Assembly: GCA_021802945.1 (NCBI GenBank)
Contig: JAJZRE010000004.1
Span: 64,818 to 101,996 of the forward strand
DNA length: 37,179 nt
Source of the DNA: Pseudomonadota bacterium
GTDB taxonomy: Bacteria; Pseudomonadota; Gammaproteobacteria; Burkholderiales; Thiobacillaceae
Reading direction: 5' to 3'
Notes under the pieces: generated by a model
What the model was told of the DNA's origin: nothing
The model's input: the letters and a program-made list of their open reading frames with translations, nothing else
Databases searched by the model: none
Position numbers and translations under genes: made by a program
In this document: one piece after another, positions 7,857 through 17,253 of the stretch
How the letters are laid out: every line of letters begins with the position of its first letter
Position numbering within the stretch: position 1 is the stretch's first letter

Positions 7857-8216
7857 ATGCATCCCGCAGCCGCACGCCGACTCCTGTATTTCCTGCTGGT
7901 CACCCTGCTGATCAATGCGGGCGGCTGGACGTTCAACCGCGAGGCGGTGGCCGATGCGTTTTTTGCCGGGCAGGAAACCGTCCCGGCGGAGATGATGCAG
8001 CCATCCCTGCAAGCGGGCCATGGTCATGGCGAGTCTCCTAAAACCAAGGCGGTATGTACCCACTGGTGCCACGAAGTGGGGCATTTCCTCGGGCTGTTCG
8101 GCCAAACGCCAAGCTTGTCCTCGAAGCCCATCGAAGGCTACTCCTACCACAATTCCCGGTTCATTCCCGAACCTGCCCCCGAAGGCCTTTTCCGGCCGCC
8201 GCGACTCATCTCCTAG
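7857..8216 (+). CDS. CzcI-like small secreted protein upstream of czcCBA
   Basis: A 119-residue protein with an N-terminal hydrophobic segment (9-24), probably a signal peptide or anchor. A His/Gly patch (GHGHGE, 55-60) is followed by CTHWCH (67-72), a candidate metal site. The C-terminus FRPPRLIS carries the Arg-Pro-Pro ending also seen in the proteins at 17254 and 35964. Size, export signal and position directly before an RND operon resemble CzcI, a poorly understood regulator-like periplasmic protein. No Shine-Dalgarno is obvious. A TAAGAT box ends 6 bp before the ATG, so a leaderless transcript is possible but the -35 is weak. Confidence 0.65.
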   Translation: MHPAAARRLLYFLLVTLLINAGGWTFNREAVADAFFAGQETVPAEMMQPSLQAGHGHGESPKTKAVCTHWCHEVGHFLGLFGQTPSLSSKPIEGYSYHNSRFIPEPAPEGLFRPPRLIS

Positions 8217-8298
8217 TTTCCAGACGCATTGATTTTTGTGTTGCGAAGACGCCTCCGCCTTCGGCGGGGTGCCGTGTTCGCCTTGGAAAGGAATGAGC

Positions 8299-9609
8299 AT
8301 GAGGTTTTCATTTTTGCGCCGCAACGCCCGGAGCGGGTTGCGGCCGGCGTGCCGCGCAGCCGTGGCATCGCTGTTCTGGTTTTTATTGTCCCCCGTCGCG
8401 TTTGCAGACCCCGCGGCATTGACCCTGGAGGGTGCGTGGCAGCGCGCCGAGGCGGCCAACCCGGCGCTGCGCGCGGCCCAGGCCGCCGTCCCCGCAGCCG
8501 AAGGCGAGCTACGCGATGCGCGCGCGCCGCTGTGGAACAATCCGCAGGTTTCGCTGGAGCGGCGCCGCAAGGAAGTCCCGCAGGTTTCGAATCCCACCCA
8601 AGTCAACCGCGAGTGGAACGTAGGGCTCGCCCAGACCTTCGAAATCGCGGGCCAGCAAGGCGACCGGCGGGCCGCAGCCGAGCAATCGCTGGCCGCGACC
8701 CGGCAGGCGATTGCGGAAACCCGGCGGCAGGTGCGCGCCGAGGTGGAGAGCCGTTTCGTGCGGGTGCTGAGCCTGCAGTCGCGCATCCAGACCGAGGAGG
8801 GAACCCTCAATCTCATCGAGGATGCCGCCAAAGCCGTCGGCAAGCGGGTCGCAGCGGGAGAGGACAGCCGGCTCGACGGCAACCTCGCCCGCGTGGAAGC
8901 GGAACGGGCGCGCAACCAGGTGGCGCTGCTGCGCGAGCAACTCGTCCAGGCGCGCGCGGAGCTGGCCGCTTTGCTGCAACTGCCACCCAATGAGCTGCCG
9001 CAGGTGCAGGGCGCCCTTGATCCGGCCGCCGTCCCCTACTCCCTGGACGACCTGCTGAACGCTGCCGCAGGCCGGCCCGTCCTCCAGGCGCTAGGCCATC
9101 GGGAACAGGCGGCGAAAAGCCGCCTGGATCTTGAGCGCGCGGCACGCTACCCGGACGTCACGGTTGGACTCAGCACCGGGCGCGAGGGGCCGTTCGATGC
9201 CCGCGAAAAAATCGTCGGCCTGAGTGCTGCCTTGCCGCTTCCCCTGTTCCGCCAGAACGCGGGCGGCATCGGGCGGGCGATCACGGAACTCACCCAGACG
9301 CAGATCGAGCGCGAGGCCACGGGCCGCGACGTGCGCGCCCAGGTGGTGGCCCTGTGGGAACGATTCACCAATCTTGAAGCGCGGGTGAAGCGGCTCAAGG
9401 AATCGGTGCTGCCCAGCCTGGAAGAAAACCGGCGTCTCTCCGCCATTTCCTTCCGCGCGGGCGAAATCGGCCTGCTGCAACTGCTGCTGGTCAACCGCCA
9501 GGTGCTGGACGGGCAGCGCGACCTGCTCGACGCCCGCACCGACTTGCGCCTGACCCAAGTGGCGCTGGAGGCGGCGGCGGGCTGGCAGTCCGCGCCCGCC
9601 ATGCGCTGA
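8299..9609 (+). CDS. czcC: CzcC-type outer membrane efflux channel
   Basis: Outer-membrane factor of the tripartite heavy-metal efflux pump, forming the exit duct that docks with CzcB and CzcA. It has about 436 residues, the normal size. The signal peptide ends near VAFAD and LTLEGAWQRAEAANPALRAA opens the TolC-like fold. Two long helical repeats rich in Ala, Glu and Arg follow, for example the LEENRRLSAISFRAGEIGLL region. AAAGGA lies 6 bp before the ATG at 8299, which is preferred to the ATG at 8293 and to a longer frame from 8236. It is followed by czcB after 32 bp. Confidence 0.88.
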   Translation: MRFSFLRRNARSGLRPACRAAVASLFWFLLSPVAFADPAALTLEGAWQRAEAANPALRAAQAAVPAAEGELRDARAPLWNNPQVSLERRRKEVPQVSNPTQVNREWNVGLAQTFEIAGQQGDRRAAAEQSLAATRQAIAETRRQVRAEVESRFVRVLSLQSRIQTEEGTLNLIEDAAKAVGKRVAAGEDSRLDGNLARVEAERARNQVALLREQLVQARAELAALLQLPPNELPQVQGALDPAAVPYSLDDLLNAAAGRPVLQALGHREQAAKSRLDLERAARYPDVTVGLSTGREGPFDAREKIVGLSAALPLPLFRQNAGGIGRAITELTQTQIEREATGRDVRAQVVALWERFTNLEARVKRLKESVLPSLEENRRLSAISFRAGEIGLLQLLLVNRQVLDGQRDLLDARTDLRLTQVALEAAAGWQSAPAMR

Positions 9610-9641
9610 ACAAGACATTCAAAAATTCAGGAACTCATGAC

Positions 9642-10877
9642 ATGGAAAACTCACACAGCCAACAAAGGCGCGGCCTGAAACAACTGGCATCGCTGCTCCT
9701 GGCCGGCAGCTTGACTGCAACCCTGCTTGCGGGGTGCGGCGACAAACCGGCACCGGAAAAAGACGTCCCCGGAAAAACGGAACCCGCAAACCAGGGCGCG
9801 CAAGAATCCCCGTCAGAAAAACCGGGAGAAAAATCCGCCGGGAAACTGCTCGATCTGAGTGACGCGGAGATCCATCAAGCGGGCATCAAGGTACAGAAAC
9901 TGGAGCTTCAGGAAAAAGCCGACCAGATCGTGGTCACCGCCACCATCCAGGCCAACCAGGACAGGCTCGCTCGTGTCGCCCCGCGCGTGCCGGGTCGCAT
10001 CGTCAAGGTGAATGCCAGCCTGGGCAACCGGGTGAAAGCGGGCCAGGCACTGGCGATGCTCGACAGCATCGATTTGGGCGAGGCGCGATCGGCCTATCTG
10101 CAGGCGGCGAGCGAGGCGGCGGTGGCGCAGGCCGGCTTCGCGCGCGCCCAGCGGCTGAATGCCGACAGCATCATCCCCGAGAAGGACTATCTGCGCGCCC
10201 GCGCCGAGCACGAAAAAGCCGGGGCTGCGTCGCGTGCCGCCGCCGACAGGCTGCGCATGATGGGCGTCAACCCGGAAAACCTCTCCGGTTCCGTCTTCCC
10301 GCTTACCGCGCCCTTCGCCGGCACGATCATCGAGAAGAAAGCGGTACTCGGCGAACTCGCCCCGCCCGACCAGTCGCTGTTTACCGTGGCCGACCTTTCC
10401 ACGCTGTGGATCGAGGCCGACCTGTTCGAGAAAGACCTGGCCAAGGTCAGGCCGGGCATGCAGGCGAGCGTCACCGTATCGGCCTATCCGGGCGAGGTCT
10501 TCAAAGGCCGCCTCACCTATATCAGCAGCGTGGTGGACAAGGACAGCCGCACCGTGAAGGCACGGGTGGAGGTACCGAACCTTGACGGCCGCCTCAAGCC
10601 GGAAATGTTCGCGACGGCCGCGATCCAGACCGGGTCGGGCGCGAAGGCGCTGCTGCTGCCGGAGGACGCTGTATTGCTCGTGCAAGGCCAACCAACCGTA
10701 TTCGTGGCCGAGAAAAATGGCTTCGCCTTCTCGCCGCGCGCAGTGGAAGTTGGCGAGCGCATCCAGGGCCGGATCGTAATCAGGTCCGGTGTCGCGGCTG
10801 GCGAGTCGGTCGTGACCAGCGGCGCCTACGCGCTCAAAGCCCGTCTGCTCAAGTCGCAAATCGGCGACGCGGATTGA
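9642..10877 (+). CDS. czcB: CzcB-type membrane fusion protein (lipoprotein)
   Basis: Periplasmic adaptor that links CzcA to CzcC. In 411 residues it has a lipoprotein signal with lipobox LLAGC (Cys32), then a Lys/Pro/Glu-rich linker to about residue 65. A barrel-sandwich hybrid domain follows (RVAPRVPGRIVKVNASLGNR and VKAGQALAMLDS), then a helical hairpin and beta-barrel regions (LWIEADLFEKDLAKVRPGM, LDGRLKPEMFATAAI). No N-terminal YHS-like metal-binding domain and no CusF-like tail are visible, unlike the CusB at 33070. It lies 10 bp upstream of czcA. Confidence 0.9.
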   Translation: MENSHSQQRRGLKQLASLLLAGSLTATLLAGCGDKPAPEKDVPGKTEPANQGAQESPSEKPGEKSAGKLLDLSDAEIHQAGIKVQKLELQEKADQIVVTATIQANQDRLARVAPRVPGRIVKVNASLGNRVKAGQALAMLDSIDLGEARSAYLQAASEAAVAQAGFARAQRLNADSIIPEKDYLRARAEHEKAGAASRAAADRLRMMGVNPENLSGSVFPLTAPFAGTIIEKKAVLGELAPPDQSLFTVADLSTLWIEADLFEKDLAKVRPGMQASVTVSAYPGEVFKGRLTYISSVVDKDSRTVKARVEVPNLDGRLKPEMFATAAIQTGSGAKALLLPEDAVLLVQGQPTVFVAEKNGFAFSPRAVEVGERIQGRIVIRSGVAAGESVVTSGAYALKARLLKSQIGDAD

Positions 10878-10887
10878 GGGGGCGGCC

Positions 10888-13800
10888 ATGTTGAATAAAA
10901 TTGTCGATCTCTCCCTGCGCTACAAGGTGCTGGTGCTGGTGGCCTTTCTGCTGGTGGTGATGCTGGGCGTGAAGGCCTGGCGCGAGGTGCCGGTGGACGC
11001 CTTTCCCGACGTGACGCCGGTGCAGGTGAACATCTACACCGAGGCGCCGGGGCTGGCGGCCGAGGATGTGGAGAAGCTGCTCACCTTTCCGGTGGAAGGC
11101 GTGATGGCCGGTCTGCCGGGGGTGGAGGAAATCCGCTCGGTGTCGCTGTTCGGGTTGTCCTATGTCAGCGTCTATTTCAAGGATGACGTGGACATCTATT
11201 TCGCCCGCCGCCTGGTGAGCGAAAAACTGCAGGAAGCCAAGGGCCGCATCCCGGAGGGCTATGGCGAACCGGTGCTGGGCGCCAACAGTTCCGGCCTAGG
11301 CCAGGTGTTCTGGTATACCGTCGAATCGGCCGACAAGAAACTTTCCGGGATGGACCTGCGCACCCTGCAGGACTGGAGCGTGCGGCTGGTGCTGCGCACC
11401 GCGCCCGGGGTGGACGACGTGACGTCCTGGGGCGGCGACGAGAAGCAGTACCAGGTACTGATCGATCCGCGGCGGCTGATCAAGTATGGGCTGACCTTCA
11501 AGGAAGTGATGGAGGCGTTGACCGCCAACAACCGCCAGGTGGGCGGGCAATACGTCGATCTGGGACGGGAGCAGTATCTGGTGCGCGGACTGGGTCTGGT
11601 AGCCAACACCCAAGACATCGGCAGCATCGTCGTTGCCGAAAGGGAAGGCACGCCCGTCTACGTGCGCGACGTGGCCGAGGTCAAGGAGGCGCCTTCATTG
11701 CGGAGTGGCGCGGTCACCAAGGATGGAGGCGAGGTCGTGCTCGGCATGGCCTTGCAGCGCATCGGCGAGAACGCCAAGAACGTGGTGGACGCCGTCAAGG
11801 AGAAGCTGAAGACGGTACAGCAGGCTTTGCCCAAGGGCGTGACGATCAATCCGATCTACGACCGCACTGAACTGGTGGAGAAGGCGGTCAAGACCGCCGA
11901 GAGCGCCCTCGTCGAAGGCTCCATCCTGGTGGCGATCATCCTGTTCCTGTTCCTGGGCGAGGTGCGCTCGGCGATCGTGGTGATTCTTGCGCTGCCGCTG
12001 GCCATGCTGATCAGCTTCATCCTGATGCAGCAATGGGGGCTGTCGGCCAACCTGATGTCGCTCGCCGGCCTGGCGGTGGGCATCGGCATGATGGTGGACG
12101 GCGCCGTGGTGATGGTGGAGAACGGCTTCCGTCTGCTCTCCCACAAGGTCGGGCAGACAGTCAACAAGACCCACGTGATCCTGGAAGCAGCGCGCGAGGT
12201 GATCAATCCGACCGCGTTCGCGATCCTCATCATCATCGTGGTGTTCCTGCCGCTGTTTTCCCTCACCGGGCTGGAGGGCAAGCTGTTCAAACCGATGGCG
12301 CTCACCATCACCTTCGCCATGATCGGCTCGCTGGTGCTCACCATGACTTTGGTGCCTGTTCTCAGTTCGCTCATCCTCAAGCCCAAGGAGGAGAAGGACA
12401 CCTTCGTGGTGAAGTGGGCGAAGAGGCTTTACCTTCCGCTGCTGGACTGGGCGCTGGAGAATAAGCGCAAGGTCATCGGCGGCGCGGCAGCCCTGTTGAT
12501 CGGAACGTTCGCGCTGTTTCCCTTCCTCGGCAAGGAGTTCATGCCGACCCTGCAGGAAGGCGGCATCATGTTCCGCGTCACCAGTATCCCGTCCACCTCG
12601 CTGGACGAGTCGATCCGCATCTCCGAAGGTATCGAAACCGCGCTCAAGCGTTTCCCGGAGGTGAAATCGGCCGTCGCCATGATCGGGCGCGCGGAGAAAG
12701 GCGAAACGGCCGACGTCAACTACATGGAAATCCTGGTCGACCTCAAGCCGCGCGAGCAGTGGCCGCAGGCGATTTCCTTTCCCGAGTTGACGCAGGAGAT
12801 GCAGGCAGCGCTGGAGAAGCGGGTGCCGACCGCCGTCATCGCCGCCACGCAGCCGATCCAGATGCGCGTCGAGGAGCTGATTTCCGGGGTACGCGCCACG
12901 CTGGCCCTGAAGCTCTACGGCGAGGATCTGGCCACGCTGGATCGCCTGTCGGCCGAGCTCAAGTCCACCCTGGAGAAAGTACCCGGCGTGGCCGATCTTT
13001 CCCTGGAGGCCAACAAGGGCAAGCCGCAGATGGTGGTGAAGGTCAACCGCGAAGCGGCGGCGCGCCTGGGGCTCAACGCCGACGACATCCTTGAGGTGGT
13101 GCAGGCCGGCATTGGCGGCAAGGCCGTCTCCACCCTGATCGACGGCGTCAAGCGCTTCGACATCCAGGTCTGGCTCGCGCCCGATTTCCGCAACAGCGTG
13201 GAAGCCATCGGCAACATCCCGATCCGCACCCGCGCGGGCGCGCTGGTGCCGTTGTCCGCAGTGGCCACGGTGGAACTGGACGAAGGCTATTCCTTCGTGC
13301 GGCGCGAGCAGTTGCAACGCTATGCCGTGATCCAGATGGACGTCAAAGGACGCGACGTGGACAGCTTCGTGAAGGAGGCGCAGGCGCGCATCCAACGCGA
13401 AGTGAAGATGCCCGCTGGCTACTGGGTCGAGTGGGGCGGTGCCTTCGAGAACCAGCAGCGCGCCATGGCCAAACTGGCCGTGATCGTGCCGCTCACCATC
13501 GGGCTGATCTTCATCCTGCTCTACACGGCGTTCAACTCGCTCACTTACGCGACCCTGATCATCGCCAACGTGCCGTTCGCCACCATCGGCGGCGTGATCG
13601 GGCTGTTCGTCACCGGGCAGTATCTGTCGGTGCCCTCGGCGATCGGCTTCATCGCGGTGTTCGGGGTAGCGATGCTCAATGGGATAGTTTTGGTGTCCTT
13701 CCTCAACGACCAGCGGCGGCAAGGGCTCTCAATCAGGGAGGCAGTCAAGCAAGGCGCTGCGCTGCGACTGCGGCCGGTGCTGATGACGGCATCCATCGCC

Positions 13801-13974
13801 ATCTTCGGCCTGGTGCCGATGCTGCTGTCCAGCGGCGTCGGCGCCGAAACCCAGCGGCCGCTGGCGACGGTGGTGGTGGGCGGGCTGTTCACCTCCACAG
13901 CACTGACCCTACTGCTGCTGCCGTTGATGTACGAGTGGGTGGAACAACGCCGCGAACGCAAACAAGCGAAGTAA
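10888..13974 (+). CDS. czcA: CzcA-type heavy-metal RND transporter
   Basis: Proton-driven inner-membrane pump of the HME-RND family, 1028 residues with two repeats of transmembrane helices and large periplasmic loops. The start LNKIVDLSLRYK and VPVDAFPDVTPVQVNIYTEAPG are hallmark CzcA sequences. In TM4, AVGIGMMVDGAVVMVEN carries the proton-relay Asp and Glu. The divalent-metal Czc type usually has DFG before the DGA, and the Cu/Ag CusA type has DAA; this AVG...DGA form suggests a divalent pump of a different subgroup. Exact substrate is inferred as Zn, Co, Cd or Ni. GAGGGGG precedes the ATG. The last gene of the czcCBA set is followed by a hairpin and a PII-like gene. Confidence 0.92.
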   Translation: MLNKIVDLSLRYKVLVLVAFLLVVMLGVKAWREVPVDAFPDVTPVQVNIYTEAPGLAAEDVEKLLTFPVEGVMAGLPGVEEIRSVSLFGLSYVSVYFKDDVDIYFARRLVSEKLQEAKGRIPEGYGEPVLGANSSGLGQVFWYTVESADKKLSGMDLRTLQDWSVRLVLRTAPGVDDVTSWGGDEKQYQVLIDPRRLIKYGLTFKEVMEALTANNRQVGGQYVDLGREQYLVRGLGLVANTQDIGSIVVAEREGTPVYVRDVAEVKEAPSLRSGAVTKDGGEVVLGMALQRIGENAKNVVDAVKEKLKTVQQALPKGVTINPIYDRTELVEKAVKTAESALVEGSILVAIILFLFLGEVRSAIVVILALPLAMLISFILMQQWGLSANLMSLAGLAVGIGMMVDGAVVMVENGFRLLSHKVGQTVNKTHVILEAAREVINPTAFAILIIIVVFLPLFSLTGLEGKLFKPMALTITFAMIGSLVLTMTLVPVLSSLILKPKEEKDTFVVKWAKRLYLPLLDWALENKRKVIGGAAALLIGTFALFPFLGKEFMPTLQEGGIMFRVTSIPSTSLDESIRISEGIETALKRFPEVKSAVAMIGRAEKGETADVNYMEILVDLKPREQWPQAISFPELTQEMQAALEKRVPTAVIAATQPIQMRVEELISGVRATLALKLYGEDLATLDRLSAELKSTLEKVPGVADLSLEANKGKPQMVVKVNREAAARLGLNADDILEVVQAGIGGKAVSTLIDGVKRFDIQVWLAPDFRNSVEAIGNIPIRTRAGALVPLSAVATVELDEGYSFVRREQLQRYAVIQMDVKGRDVDSFVKEAQARIQREVKMPAGYWVEWGGAFENQQRAMAKLAVIVPLTIGLIFILLYTAFNSLTYATLIIANVPFATIGGVIGLFVTGQYLSVPSAIGFIAVFGVAMLNGIVLVSFLNDQRRQGLSIREAVKQGAALRLRPVLMTASIAIFGLVPMLLSSGVGAETQRPLATVVVGGLFTSTALTLLLLPLMYEWVEQRRERKQAK

Positions 13975-13981
13975 ACCGGTA

Positions 13982-14007
13982 GCGTGCGGCCTCTTTAGGC
14001 CGCACGC
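13982..14007. repeat. GC-rich perfect 11-bp hairpin between czcA and the PII-like gene
   Basis: GCGTGCGGCCT (13982-13992) and AGGCCGCACGC (13997-14007) flank the loop CTTT, 8 bp after the czcA stop. No T-run follows, so complete termination is unlikely. It more likely stabilises the czcA mRNA end or partly separates expression of the PII-like gene, whose ATG is 23 bp further on. Confidence 0.75.
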
Positions 14008-14030
14008 AATCATCAGACAGGAGAAAACGC

Positions 14031-14369
14031 ATGAAAGAAATCAAGGCTTACATCCACAACCACCGTATTGGCGACGTGATCCGCGCCCTCAAGGACTCGG
14101 GGCAATGCAATGCGAACGCCGGCTGCCGCAATCTCACCGTCGTCCCCGTGCAGAGCCTGCTGAAGGCGGTAGACGCGAGGGAGCAGCACTACTCCATCGA
14201 ACTGGCCGAAGAGGTCATTCACGAATCCAAGCTGGAACTGGTCTGTGAAGACCATCAGGTGGACGAACTCGTGGGCATCATCGCGCGCACCGCCCGCACC
14301 GGTCAGGCCGATCCAGGGTGGATATTCGTGACCGACGTTGTCAGGGCAATCCCTGTCGGGGCAATGTAA
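14031..14369 (+). CDS. PII-like signalling protein linked to RND efflux (PII-NG type)
   Basis: A 112-residue protein with the PII fold pattern. MKEIKAYIHNHRIGDVIRALKDSG is the first beta-alpha unit, KLELVCEDHQVDELVGIIARTARTG the second, and DPGWIFVTDVVRAI the closing strand. The T-loop segment is short and lacks the usual uridylylated Tyr context; instead CNANAGC gives a Cys pair. PII-like proteins beside Cus/Czc-type transporters form a recognised group (PII-NG). It may sense a nucleotide or metal and modulate efflux, but that is inference. AGGAGA precedes the ATG. Confidence 0.75.
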   Translation: MKEIKAYIHNHRIGDVIRALKDSGQCNANAGCRNLTVVPVQSLLKAVDAREQHYSIELAEEVIHESKLELVCEDHQVDELVGIIARTARTGQADPGWIFVTDVVRAIPVGAM

Positions 14370-14466
14370 CGAGCAAACTGGTTTCAGGTCATGGCCTGTG
14401 CCCACGTCCTGAAGCTGGTAAACGAAATCGGATTTTTATCTCAGTCAACTATTGAAGGAGTAAATC

Positions 14467-14769
14467 ATGGGATTCCTTGAACGCATGTTCGGCAATTTGA
14501 TGCGGGGTGGATTCGGCGGCCACCACGGCGGCTACCGAGGCGGCCATCACGGCGGTTCCAGGCATGGGGGCTTTGGGGGTAATCCAGGCTATCCGCAAGA
14601 CAGCAGCCCGGCAATCACCTGCCTCAAGTGCGGCAGCGCCAATGCGCGCGATGCGCGCTTCTGCCGGCAATGCGGCGCTTCCCTGGCGGCCGCCAACTGT
14701 TCCGGTTGCGGCGCGGAATTGACAGCGGGCGCGCAGTTTTGCGGCCAATGCGGCAAACCCCGGCAGTAA
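14467..14769 (+). CDS. His/Gly-rich double zinc-ribbon protein
   Basis: A 100-residue soluble protein. Residues 14-44 are Gly/His-rich (GGHHGGYRGGHHGG), a possible metal buffer. Two zinc ribbons follow: CLKCG...CRQCG (about 53-69) and CSGCG...CGQCG (about 79-96). The first half begins MGFLERMFGNLMRGG, a possible amphipathic helix. AAGGAG precedes the ATG. It lies between the PII-like gene and a P1B ATPase, suggesting a Zn/Co/Ni homeostasis role. No enzyme domain is visible. Confidence 0.8.
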   Translation: MGFLERMFGNLMRGGFGGHHGGYRGGHHGGSRHGGFGGNPGYPQDSSPAITCLKCGSANARDARFCRQCGASLAAANCSGCGAELTAGAQFCGQCGKPRQ

Positions 14770-14817
14770 CGCAGCACATATCCCGCTGTGATCGTTTGAT
14801 TCTTGAGGAGCGGCAAC

Positions 14818-17241
14818 ATGGCCGAAAAACTTGAACTGGAGCTGTCCTTGGTCTTGCCGGAAATCCCCGATGAGCGCGACGCCTGCGTGGGGCGGCTGAC
14901 CAATTTACTGCAAGCCGAGGGCCTGGAAAAAGTACACCTGGTTCACGAAGACGGCGGCGCTCGCCTGTGCCTGCACTACGACCCGCAGCGTTTCAGCGTG
15001 AGCCGGGTGCGCGAACTGGCGCAGGCGGCCGGGGCGAAAATCGGCAACCGCTTCCGTCATGAGAGCCTGCGCATCGACGGCATGGACTGCCCCACCTGCG
15101 CCGTCGTGATCGAGCATGCCCTGCAACGCACGGACGGCGTGCTGGAGGCCTCGGTGAGCTACGCCGCCGAGCGTTTGCGCCTGGAGTATGACGGCGAAAA
15201 AATCAAGCGCCCGGCGATCGTCCAGCGCATCCAGGCGCTCGGTTATGCCGTGCTGGAAGAAGGCCGCGAGGCCGGCTGGTTCGCGGAGCATCGCGAGCTT
15301 ATTTTCAGCGGCGTCGCCGGCCTGCTGTTGCTGGCCGGCTGGCTCGCGGGCCTCGCCGGCGCGCCGCACACGCTCTCGCTCGGACTGTTGCTGGGCGCCT
15401 ACGCGGCGGGCGGTTTCTACACCCTGCGCGACGCCTGGCAGAGTGTGAAGAGCCGCAGCTTCGATATCGACACCTTGATGATCGTCGCGGCGGCCGGGGC
15501 GGCGGCTCTCGGCGCCTGGGAGGAAGGCGCGCTGCTGCTGTTCCTGTTCAGCCTGGGTCATGCGCTGGAACACATGGCCATGGACCGGGCCCGCAAGGCC
15601 ATCGAAGCGCTGGCGGAACTGGCGCCCAAGACCGCGCTGGTGCAACGGGACGGCGCGGAGGTCGAAGTGCGGGTGGAAGATCTGCTGCGCGGCGACCGGG
15701 TGGTCGTGAAGCCCGGCAGCCGCATTCCCGCCGACGGCCAGGTGGCCTTCGGCAATTCGGCGGTGGACCAGGCTCCGGTCACCGGCGAATCCATGCCGGT
15801 GGACAAGCAGCCGGGCGACAAGGTGTTCGCCGGCACGGTCAACGGCGAAGGCGCGCTTATCGTCGAGGTCACCAAACTGGCGCGGGAGAGCACGCTTTCA
15901 CGCATGGTGGAGATGGTGGCCGAGGCGCAGACGCAGAAATCGCCCACCCAGCGTTTCACCGACCGCTTCGAGCGGGTCTTCGTGCCCGTGGTGCTGCTGG
16001 GCGCCGCGCTGCTCATCGTGCTGCCGCCGCTGTTCGGCTTCCCCTTCGCCGAATCCTTCTACCGCGCCATGGCGGTGCTGGTGGCGGCGTCCCCCTGCGC
16101 GCTCGCCATCGCGACGCCGTCGGCGGTGCTGTCCGGCATCGCGCGCGCCGCGCGCGGCGGCGTGCTGATCAAGGGCGGCGCGCATCTGGAAAATCTCGGC
16201 GTGCTCACCGCGATAGCTTTCGACAAGACCGGCACCCTGACCGTCGGCAAGCCTGAAGTGACCGACGTGGTTGCCGTCAGCGGAGACGAGGCACGGCTGC
16301 TGACCTTGGCCGCCGCCGTGGAAAGCCGCAGCGCCCACCCGCTGGCACAGGCGGTGGTGATGGAGGCGAAGCGGCGCGGGTTGAGCTGGAGCGAGGCCGG
16401 CGAAGTCGAAGCCGTGACCGGAAAAGGATTGCGCGCCGAATTCGATGGACAAAAAATCGCCATCGGCAACGCCAGGCTGTTCGACGGCGAAGCCGTCCCC
16501 GAGGCGATTCAACGGCACACGGAACGCCTCCAGAACGAAGGCAAGACCCTCATGCTGATCCAGGCGAACGGGCAGTTCCTCGGCGTACTGGCTCTGGCAG
16601 ACACCCCGCGCGAGGGCGTGAAGCAGGTTCTGGAAGGGCTACGCCGGATCGGCATCCGCAAAACCATCATGCTCACCGGCGACAACGAGCGCGTGGGCCG
16701 CAACATCGCCGACGCGATCGGTCTGGACGAGGTGCAGGCGGGCCTGTTGCCGGAAGACAAGGTCAAGGCCATGGAAGCGCTCGGAGAGCGCTACGGGCAG
16801 GTAGCCATGGTAGGCGACGGGGTCAACGACGCCCCCGCCATGGCGCGCGCCACCGTGGGCATCGCCATGGGCGGCGCGGGAACGGACGTGGCGCTGGAAA
16901 CCGCGGACGTGGCGCTGATGGCCGACGATTTGAGCAAGCTGCCCTTCGCCGTGGCCCTGAGCCGTGCATCGCGGCGCATTATCTGGCAGAACCTGTTCGT
17001 CTCGCTGGGCGTGGTGGTGCTGCTTATCCCCGCCACCCTGTTCGGCTGGGCGGGGATCGGGCTGGCGGTGCTGATACACGAGGGGTCGACCGTGGTGGTG
17101 GTGATCAACGCGTTACGTCTGTTGGGCTATCGGGCGAACGGGAAAGATCCTCGGCATCCCGGAGATGCACTATCAGAAAAATTTGACACCCAAGAACAAC
17201 TTGACAATAAAATGCCATCGTCTTCTCAACGAATGTACTAA
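14818..17241 (+). CDS. P1B-type ATPase with HMA domain (SPC/HEGST, P1B-4-like)
   Basis: A second metal-exporting P-type ATPase, 807 residues. Residues 1-75 look like a degenerate HMA-like fold without a CxxC; residues 82-148 are an HMA domain with GMDCPTCA (Cys91, Cys94). TGES (322), DKTGT (469) and GDGVNDAP are the catalytic motifs. TM6 has SPC (425-427) and TM8 has HEGST (754-758), the pair of the P1B-4 group, which handles Co, Zn, Cd or Fe. The last ~35 residues form a polar tail. GAGGAG is 7 bp before the ATG at 14818, so a TTG at 14803 is rejected. It shares the block with the zinc-ribbon gene. The exact ion is not decided by sequence. Confidence 0.9.
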   Translation: MAEKLELELSLVLPEIPDERDACVGRLTNLLQAEGLEKVHLVHEDGGARLCLHYDPQRFSVSRVRELAQAAGAKIGNRFRHESLRIDGMDCPTCAVVIEHALQRTDGVLEASVSYAAERLRLEYDGEKIKRPAIVQRIQALGYAVLEEGREAGWFAEHRELIFSGVAGLLLLAGWLAGLAGAPHTLSLGLLLGAYAAGGFYTLRDAWQSVKSRSFDIDTLMIVAAAGAAALGAWEEGALLLFLFSLGHALEHMAMDRARKAIEALAELAPKTALVQRDGAEVEVRVEDLLRGDRVVVKPGSRIPADGQVAFGNSAVDQAPVTGESMPVDKQPGDKVFAGTVNGEGALIVEVTKLARESTLSRMVEMVAEAQTQKSPTQRFTDRFERVFVPVVLLGAALLIVLPPLFGFPFAESFYRAMAVLVAASPCALAIATPSAVLSGIARAARGGVLIKGGAHLENLGVLTAIAFDKTGTLTVGKPEVTDVVAVSGDEARLLTLAAAVESRSAHPLAQAVVMEAKRRGLSWSEAGEVEAVTGKGLRAEFDGQKIAIGNARLFDGEAVPEAIQRHTERLQNEGKTLMLIQANGQFLGVLALADTPREGVKQVLEGLRRIGIRKTIMLTGDNERVGRNIADAIGLDEVQAGLLPEDKVKAMEALGERYGQVAMVGDGVNDAPAMARATVGIAMGGAGTDVALETADVALMADDLSKLPFAVALSRASRRIIWQNLFVSLGVVVLLIPATLFGWAGIGLAVLIHEGSTVVVVINALRLLGYRANGKDPRHPGDALSEKFDTQEQLDNKMPSSSQRMY
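17183..17211 (+). promoter_or_regulatory. Candidate promoter inside the end of the P1B ATPase gene
   Basis: A perfect -35 TTGACA (17183-17188) is followed after 17 nt by AATAAA (17206-17211). Transcription would begin near 17218 and read into the CzcI-like gene at 17254. A second TTGACA lies at 17201. This is a prediction from consensus only. Confidence 0.35.
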
Positions 17242-17253
17242 AAACAAAGAAGC

